Shown here: one piece after another, positions 7,311 through 11,227 of the stretch
Layout: each line of letters starts with the position of its first letter
Position numbering within the stretch: the first letter of the stretch is position 1
Assembly: GCA_946183625.1 (NCBI GenBank)
Contig: CAMHCL010000048.1
Span: 1-11,227 of the forward strand
Reading direction: 5' to 3'
From: an uncultured Lachnospiraceae bacterium
GTDB taxonomy: Bacteria; Bacillota; Clostridia; Lachnospirales; Lachnospiraceae
DNA: 11,227 nt
Made by a program: the position numbers and the translations under genes
The notes under the pieces: generated by a model
What the model saw: the letters and a program-made list of their open reading frames with translations, nothing else
Told to the model about the DNA's origin: nothing
Database searches by the model: none

Positions 7311-8063
7311 ATGTTTTCAGAGGAACGTAAATCTGAAATTGTCAGGATCGTAAATGAGAAACATAGTGTTACGGTTCAGGGATTGACTGAACAGCTTGGG
7401 GCTTCGGAATCCACTATCAGGAGAGATATTACTACTCTGAGCAGAGAAGGCAAACTTGTAAAAGTATTCGGAGGAGCAGTTGCTCTTGATGAATCACCTT
7501 CAAATGAGGAACTATCGGTTTTAGCTAAGGAATCTATAAACAGAGATGAGAAGGTGGTAATAGCTAAGTATGCTGCCTCGCTCATCAAACCAGGTGATTA
7601 CGTATATCTTGATTCCGGTACAACTACAGGATATATGATAGCCTATCTGACAGAGAAGAACGCGACATATGTTACAAATGCAGTTTCACATGCCAGGGAT
7701 CTGGTAAGAGCGGGCTTCAGAGTATTACTCATAGGCGGCGAGCTTAAAGAAAATACAGAGGCTGTTGTAGGAGCTGACGCTATACTACATATACAGAAGT
7801 ACCATTTCTCAAAAGGCTTTTTTGGAACAAATGGCGTAAGTGTGAAGCTTGGCTTCACAACACCTGATGTAAGAGAAGCGCTGATCAAGAAGGTTGCTAT
7901 CCTGAATACACAGGCCGGAGCCAGATATATATTGGCGGATAATGAGAAATTCGGCATGACCTCATCCGTTACATTTTCCGAACTGGGCGGAACAGTAACT
8001 ATTACTGACAAAAAGCCGCCGGAGTTATATACTAAAAGCATGGAGATAGTTGTGGTGGAGTAG
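7311..8063 (+). CDS. fruR: DeoR-family transcriptional regulator, probable fructose repressor FruR
   Basis: This is a DNA-binding repressor of the DeoR/GlpR family, which normally senses a phosphorylated sugar. The 250-residue length is typical. Residues 5-55 form the winged helix-turn-helix, with the recognition helix in ASESTIRRDITTL and the family ending GKLVKVFGGAV. The remainder is the DeoR sensor domain (NagB-like fold), with LDSGTTTGYM, IGGELKENTEAVVG and FFGTNGV, where the sugar phosphate should bind. The probable effector is fructose-1-phosphate or fructose-1,6-bisphosphate, inferred from neighbours. It begins two bases after ptsI and has only a weak ribosome binding site (AGGGGA at 7295-7300), so translational coupling is likely. 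In many Firmicutes fruR is the first gene of the fru operon; here it is downstream. Likely targets are the repeats at 12-37 and 128-146. Confidence 0.85.
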   Translation: MFSEERKSEIVRIVNEKHSVTVQGLTEQLGASESTIRRDITTLSREGKLVKVFGGAVALDESPSNEELSVLAKESINRDEKVVIAKYAASLIKPGDYVYLDSGTTTGYMIAYLTEKNATYVTNAVSHARDLVRAGFRVLLIGGELKENTEAVVGADAILHIQKYHFSKGFFGTNGVSVKLGFTTPDVREALIKKVAILNTQAGARYILADNEKFGMTSSVTFSELGGTVTITDKKPPELYTKSMEIVVVE

Positions 8064-8080
8064 AGGAGTCGCGAGACCTG

Positions 8081-8761
8081 ATGAATGTATATTTGTACAA
8101 ATTAGATGAAGAGTATCTGAAGAGGGAGGAAGCTGATATTCTCAGCGTCCTCCCTGAATGGCGTATTAGTAAGTATTCAAAGTATACTAACGAGAAGGCT
8201 GCACTGCTAAGTCTTGCAGCTGGAGCGCTTCTTGTGAAAGCAATCAGGGAAGAAGGCTATGTACTACCTGCCTTTGATATAGAATTAGGAGAGTACGGAA
8301 AACCTTATATTCCACAGTTACATTTCAATCTGTCCCATTCCGGTGATTATGTGGCTGTCTGTGTGAACGATTCTGAAATTGGAATTGATATTGAGGATAA
8401 GGGTGATAAGGACCAGAGGGTTTCGAAAAGGACATTCTGTGAGCCTGAGAAAGCCCGTATCGAGCAGGCACTGAAGGAACAGAACGGGACGGACGTGGAT
8501 GCCGTATTCCGTGATATCTGGACCGAAAAAGAAAGCTATGTAAAATGTACTGGCGACGGAATATCCATTCCATTAAACAGCTTCTATGTGAATCAGAAAG
8601 AGCATAGAGTGTATAAAAAAACAGATGATGAGAAAGACTTTGTACCAACGGATTATTACGTGATGACTACCAGATTTGATGATGATTCCTACAGTCTTTC
8701 GGTTTGTACAGAAAAAACACAGATGTCACTTGACATTGTAAGGGTGGAAGTGTTAGTATAA
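8081..8761 (+). CDS. Sfp-type 4'-phosphopantetheinyl transferase
   Basis: This enzyme moves the phosphopantetheine arm of coenzyme A onto a serine of carrier proteins, converting apo-ACP or apo-PCP to active forms. The 226-residue length matches the Sfp subfamily, not the shorter AcpS type. Motifs in order are FNLSHSGDYV (82-91), the Mg2+-binding GIDIE (101-105) and WTEKESYVK (147-155), all hallmark PPTase sequences with their acidic residues present. No carrier protein, NRPS or PKS gene is in the window, so its substrate is unknown; it might serve fatty acid ACP as well as a distant assembly line. It starts 17 nt after the regulator stop. The ribosome binding site AGGAG (8064-8068) is 12 nt from the ATG, longer than ideal, so expression may be low. 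It is probably carried on the fru transcript with no functional link. Confidence 0.9.
   Translation: MNVYLYKLDEEYLKREEADILSVLPEWRISKYSKYTNEKAALLSLAAGALLVKAIREEGYVLPAFDIELGEYGKPYIPQLHFNLSHSGDYVAVCVNDSEIGIDIEDKGDKDQRVSKRTFCEPEKARIEQALKEQNGTDVDAVFRDIWTEKESYVKCTGDGISIPLNSFYVNQKEHRVYKKTDDEKDFVPTDYYVMTTRFDDDSYSLSVCTEKTQMSLDIVRVEVLV
8730..8759 (+). promoter_or_regulatory. Probable promoter of the tRNA-Arg gene inside the PPTase gene end
   Basis: A perfect -35 TTGACA (8730-8735) and an extended -10 TG-T-TAGTAT (TG at 8751-8752, hexamer 8754-8759) are 18 bp apart. The site overlaps the last codons of the PPTase gene. Predicted initiation near 8766 leaves a 5' leader of about 27 nt for RNase P to remove before the tRNA at 8793. 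Only the -10 hexamer is imperfect (4 of 6). Confidence 0.55.
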
Positions 8762-8792
8762 GCAGTGCTGTAAGTCAGCATCCATATAGTAT

Positions 8793-8866
8793 GCGTTCTT
8801 AGCTCAGCTGGATAGAGCGTCTGGCTACGGACCAGAAGGTCGGGGGTTCGAATCCTCTAGGACGCA
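8793..8866 (+). tRNA. tRNA-Arg, anticodon ACG
   Basis: The 74-base sequence folds as a full cloverleaf. The acceptor pairs 8793-8799 (GCGTTCT) with 8859-8865 (AGGACGC). The D stem is GCTC/GAGC (8802-8805 with 8815-8818). The anticodon stem is TCTGG/CCAGA, with loop CTACGGA and anticodon ACG at 8827-8829. The T arm has GGGGG, loop TTCGAAT and CCTCT. The discriminator is A8866. ACG is read as ICG after deamination by TadA and decodes CGU, CGC and CGA. The CCA end is not encoded (CAG follows), so a CCA-adding enzyme must supply it. Confidence 0.97.
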
Positions 8867-8870
8867 CAGC

Positions 8871-8921
8871 ATTAAAAAGTCGTATTCTTTTAATGATAAA
8901 GGGTATGGCTTTTTTCTTTTT
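8871..8921 (+). terminator. Possible weak terminator after tRNA-Arg
   Basis: ATTAAAA (8871-8877) and TTTTAAT (8888-8894) form a 7-bp stem made only of A-T pairs, and a broken T-run follows from 8910 to 8922. The distance between stem and T-run is too long for a textbook intrinsic terminator. A second pairing of AAAG with CTTT just before the T-run is very short. It sits where tRNA transcription should end, which is the main support. Confidence 0.35.
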
Positions 8922-8924
8922 TGG

Positions 8925-8933
8925 TGATATAAT
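8925..8933 (+). promoter_or_regulatory. Extended -10 promoter for the YidC-like membrane gene
   Basis: TGATATAAT (8925-8933) is a perfect extended -10: TG, one base, then TATAAT. No convincing -35 lies 16-18 bp upstream, which extended -10 promoters can tolerate. Transcription would start near 8940, about 37 nt before the ATG at 8977. The site follows the T-run after the tRNA, so the gene is probably transcribed separately from the fructose operon. Confidence 0.6.
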
Positions 8934-8976
8934 GTTATTTGTTTTTTTTGAATTACTCTTTTTGGAGGAATGATGG

Positions 8977-11227
8977 ATGTCTCTCGGGACAGTTTTTTTT
9001 ACTCTTCTAATTAAACCGTTAGAGTTAGTATTTGAAATTATATATTCGATTGCAAATAGTGTCATAGTGAACCCAGGGTTATCAATTGTTGCCTTGAGTC
9101 TTACTATGAATTTTCTTGTGCTTCCGCTTTATATGAGGGCTGATGCTCTTCAAATGGAAGAACAGGATAGAGAGAAGAAACTGAAATTTGGAACCACTCA
9201 TATTAAGAAGACTTTTAAGGGCGATGAGAGATTCATGATGTTACAGGCTTATTATCGTGAAAATGATTATAAGCCTATTTATGCATTGCGTGGATCGTTT
9301 TCACTTCTTCTTGAAATCCCTTTCTTTATTTCTGCATATCACTTTCTATCGCATCTTGAACTTATCAAAGGTGTTTCTTTTGGACCAATAGTTGATCTTG
9401 GCGCGCCGGATTCTATTATAAATATAGCGGGTCTATCGATTAATCTTCTGCCGATACTCATGACTGTGATTAATTTGATATCCAGTATGATATATGCTAA
9501 GGATTCTCCTCTTAAGACTAAAGTTCAGCTGATTGCAGTTGCTTTGGTTTTTCTGGTGTTTTTGTATAAATCTCCATCAGGTCTAGTGTTCTATTGGACG
9601 CTGAATAATCTTTTTTCTTTGATAAAAAATATATTCTACAAGCTTAAGAACCCAAGGAAAGTACTGTGCATCATTTCTTCGTGTGCAGGTATTCTTGCTA
9701 TGGCTGCGGTTTTGTTAAAAAAAGAATATTCGATAAGGCAACGTGTGATATTACTGATTTTGTGTGCGTTACTTCAACTTCCTATTATTCTATCGAAACT
9801 GAAGCTTAAAAACAAAGACAATGTTTCATACAATAATGATGTAGGATTATTTATCTGCGCAGCTTTGTATGTTGCAACACTGGTAGGTGGATTAATTACA
9901 TCGCAGGTAATAGCTGCATCTACTGCAGAGTTTGTTAGTATAACAAATCTATATAACCCACTTATACATGTGGCTAATAGCTTCCTTCTTGCTGTTGGTC
10001 TTTTTGTAATATGGCTTGGTATTTTTTATTATCTTTCAGATAAGAAGGGCAGGGCTGTTTTTGGTGAAGTGGCCGTAATAATCGCAATGATTGCAAGTAT
10101 AGATTATATGTTTTTTGGAACGAAGTTGGGTAATCTGTCACCTAGACTACAGTTTGATAATTTGCCATCTTATTCGATACAGGAATGCCTGATTAATGCT
10201 GCAGTTATAGTGGCTGTGATCGTGGTAGTACATTTTATCTACAAGAAAAATGATAAGATATTATTGTCAGTGCTGTTTGCAGGTATTATTGCGATTTCAT
10301 TCATGAGTATAAAAAATGTAAGCAAGATAAATAATGAGTACGCTAAGATTGAAAAGAATGTTGAACAGGCAAATGAACTTCCTACCTATACATTTAGTAA
10401 AAATGGTAAAAATGTTGTTGTTCTTATGATGGATAGAATGGTTAGTTCTTTCGTTCCATACATTATTAATGAGAAACCGGAATTAATGGAGGAGTTTGAT
10501 GGCTTTACATATTATCCGAATTGTATGAGCTACGCTACGACTACGAATGTTGGTTTGCCGGGCCTTTTGGGAGGGTACGAGTATACTCCTGAAGAGATGA
10601 ATAAGAGGGAAGATGAATCGTTAGTTGAAAAACATAATGAGGCATTAAAGGTTATGCCTGTCCTGTTTGACCAGAATGATTATAATGTAACGGTTTGTGA
10701 TCCTACATATGCAAATTATGGCTGGATTCCGGATTTGAGCATATATGATGATTATCCTGATATAAAAAAATATATTACGATGGGTAATATTCCATCCAAT
10801 GATCTTTCAACTGGTGACGTAAAGGGGCTGCTTAACAGAAATGCATTTTGCTATGGAATTTTCAAAATCTGTCCGGTATTTATTCAGCCTTCTGTTTATA
10901 ACAATGGAAATTATTTCTCGACAAAAAGTATAAATACTGAACAGATAGAAGCTACGGTACAGGTGAAAACAAGTTTGTACCAGGCTACAGGAGTCGATGC
11001 AGGTTTTATAGATTCCTATAATGTTTTGAATAATATGATAGGAATGACAAGGATAGAAAAAAACGACGAAAACCATTTTCTGGTAATGTGTAACGAACTG
11101 ACACATCATCCGTGTTTATTACAGGAACCTGATTATGAACCTTCAATGGAGGTTGATAACAGAAGCTATAGTTCTGGTGACTCTGTTAAATATGAATCTG
11201 AAGGTAACAAAATTCTTTTAGATAATG
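8977..11227 (+). CDS. YidC/Oxa1-like domain fused to a sulfatase/LTA-synthase-like domain, partial at the 3' end
   Basis: The frame is open for 750 codons and runs off the window, so the C-terminus is missing. GGAGG (8964-8968) lies 8 nt before the ATG. Residues 1-222 resemble a Gram-positive YidC: NFLVLPLYMRADALQ at 45-59, a charged cytoplasmic loop (54-100), hydrophobic LLEIPFFISAYHFL (111-124), and the closing SPSGLVFYWTLNNLFSLIKN (199-218), close to the YidC ending PxGLxLYW..N. About seven more membrane segments follow (roughly 228-247, 257-272, 288-311, 331-351, 361-380, 405-421, 429-446). From about 478 a soluble domain begins like alkaline phosphatase-superfamily enzymes: NVVVLMMDRM with Asp486, ATTTNVGLPGLLGG (520-533) with candidate Thr nucleophiles, and HFLVMCNELTHHP (700-712). 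This part should be outside the cell. The Arg expected in the first conserved YidC helix is Asn45. It may modify a cell-surface polymer or lipid; the substrate is unknown. Its base composition looks more A/T-rich than the fru operon. Confidence 0.75.
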   Translation, partial: MSLGTVFFTLLIKPLELVFEIIYSIANSVIVNPGLSIVALSLTMNFLVLPLYMRADALQMEEQDREKKLKFGTTHIKKTFKGDERFMMLQAYYRENDYKPIYALRGSFSLLLEIPFFISAYHFLSHLELIKGVSFGPIVDLGAPDSIINIAGLSINLLPILMTVINLISSMIYAKDSPLKTKVQLIAVALVFLVFLYKSPSGLVFYWTLNNLFSLIKNIFYKLKNPRKVLCIISSCAGILAMAAVLLKKEYSIRQRVILLILCALLQLPIILSKLKLKNKDNVSYNNDVGLFICAALYVATLVGGLITSQVIAASTAEFVSITNLYNPLIHVANSFLLAVGLFVIWLGIFYYLSDKKGRAVFGEVAVIIAMIASIDYMFFGTKLGNLSPRLQFDNLPSYSIQECLINAAVIVAVIVVVHFIYKKNDKILLSVLFAGIIAISFMSIKNVSKINNEYAKIEKNVEQANELPTYTFSKNGKNVVVLMMDRMVSSFVPYIINEKPELMEEFDGFTYYPNCMSYATTTNVGLPGLLGGYEYTPEEMNKREDESLVEKHNEALKVMPVLFDQNDYNVTVCDPTYANYGWIPDLSIYDDYPDIKKYITMGNIPSNDLSTGDVKGLLNRNAFCYGIFKICPVFIQPSVYNNGNYFSTKSINTEQIEATVQVKTSLYQATGVDAGFIDSYNVLNNMIGMTRIEKNDENHFLVMCNELTHHPCLLQEPDYEPSMEVDNRSYSSGDSVKYESEGNKILLDN

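Noticed and set aside
8793..8866. tRNA-Arg 3' end as an integration site for a mobile element starting at the A/T-rich downstream gene
   Set aside because: No integrase and no repeated copy of the tRNA 3' end is seen in the window.
8970..9014. Short frame ATGATGGATG... of 14 codons in a different frame from the YidC-like gene
   Set aside because: Its ATG is only one base after GGAGG, it ends at TAA 9012-9014, and it overlaps the start of a clear long gene.
8799..9065. Minus-strand open frame of 88 codons over the tRNA
   Set aside because: Its C-terminal part is the antisense translation of tRNA-Arg, a common false protein. The rest is low-complexity Lys/Ser-rich sequence from the A/T-rich spacer.
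10807..11109. Minus-strand open frame of 100 codons
   Set aside because: It lies wholly inside the long YidC-like/sulfatase-like gene, has no recognisable domain, and the plus-strand frame carries clear family motifs.

Overview
The window looks like chromosomal DNA from a Gram-positive anaerobe of the class Clostridia, most likely Lachnospiraceae. This is inferred from the moderately low GC content, consistent GGAGG ribosome binding sites, the clostridial form of the Enzyme I phosphorylation site (GSANSH), a class III fructose-1,6-bisphosphatase, and the style of the HPr protein. The genus cannot be fixed from the sequence alone.

Bases 1-218 are a regulatory region with one good sigma-A-type promoter (126-154), repeated GAATTTGA/CCGAAT motifs that look like operator sites, a 12-bp direct repeat and two small dyads. 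Bases 219-8761 hold seven same-strand genes with short gaps, probably one operon: fruK (1-phosphofructokinase), fruA (fructose EIIABC), ptsH (HPr), fbp (class III FBPase), ptsI (Enzyme I), a DeoR-family regulator (probably FruR) and an Sfp-type phosphopantetheinyl transferase.

The first six genes form a nearly self-sufficient fructose module. PEP phosphorylates EI, then HPr, then EIIA and EIIB of FruA. FruA imports fructose as fructose-1-phosphate and FruK makes fructose-1,6-bisphosphate. Fbp can return part of this to fructose-6-phosphate for pentose phosphates, amino sugars and cell wall. The DeoR protein is the likely local repressor acting on the repeats ahead of fruK. The HPr keeps its catalytic His15 but has Gly instead of the regulatory Ser46, so it should carry phosphate to sugars but not serve as the HPr(Ser-P) signal for CcpA-type repression.

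A tRNA-Arg(ACG) follows (8793-8866), apparently with its own promoter in the 3' end of the PPTase gene, then a T-rich possible terminator and an extended -10 promoter. From 8977 to the window end an open frame of 750 codons encodes a large membrane protein: a YidC/Oxa1-like domain, a multi-pass middle region, and the start of an extracellular sulfatase/LTA-synthase-like domain. It is cut by the window edge. The usual groove arginine of the YidC fold appears to be asparagine. This gene is the least ordinary item in the window.

No insertion sequence, integrase, CRISPR array or rRNA was seen. No stretch longer than 300 bases lacks a gene.
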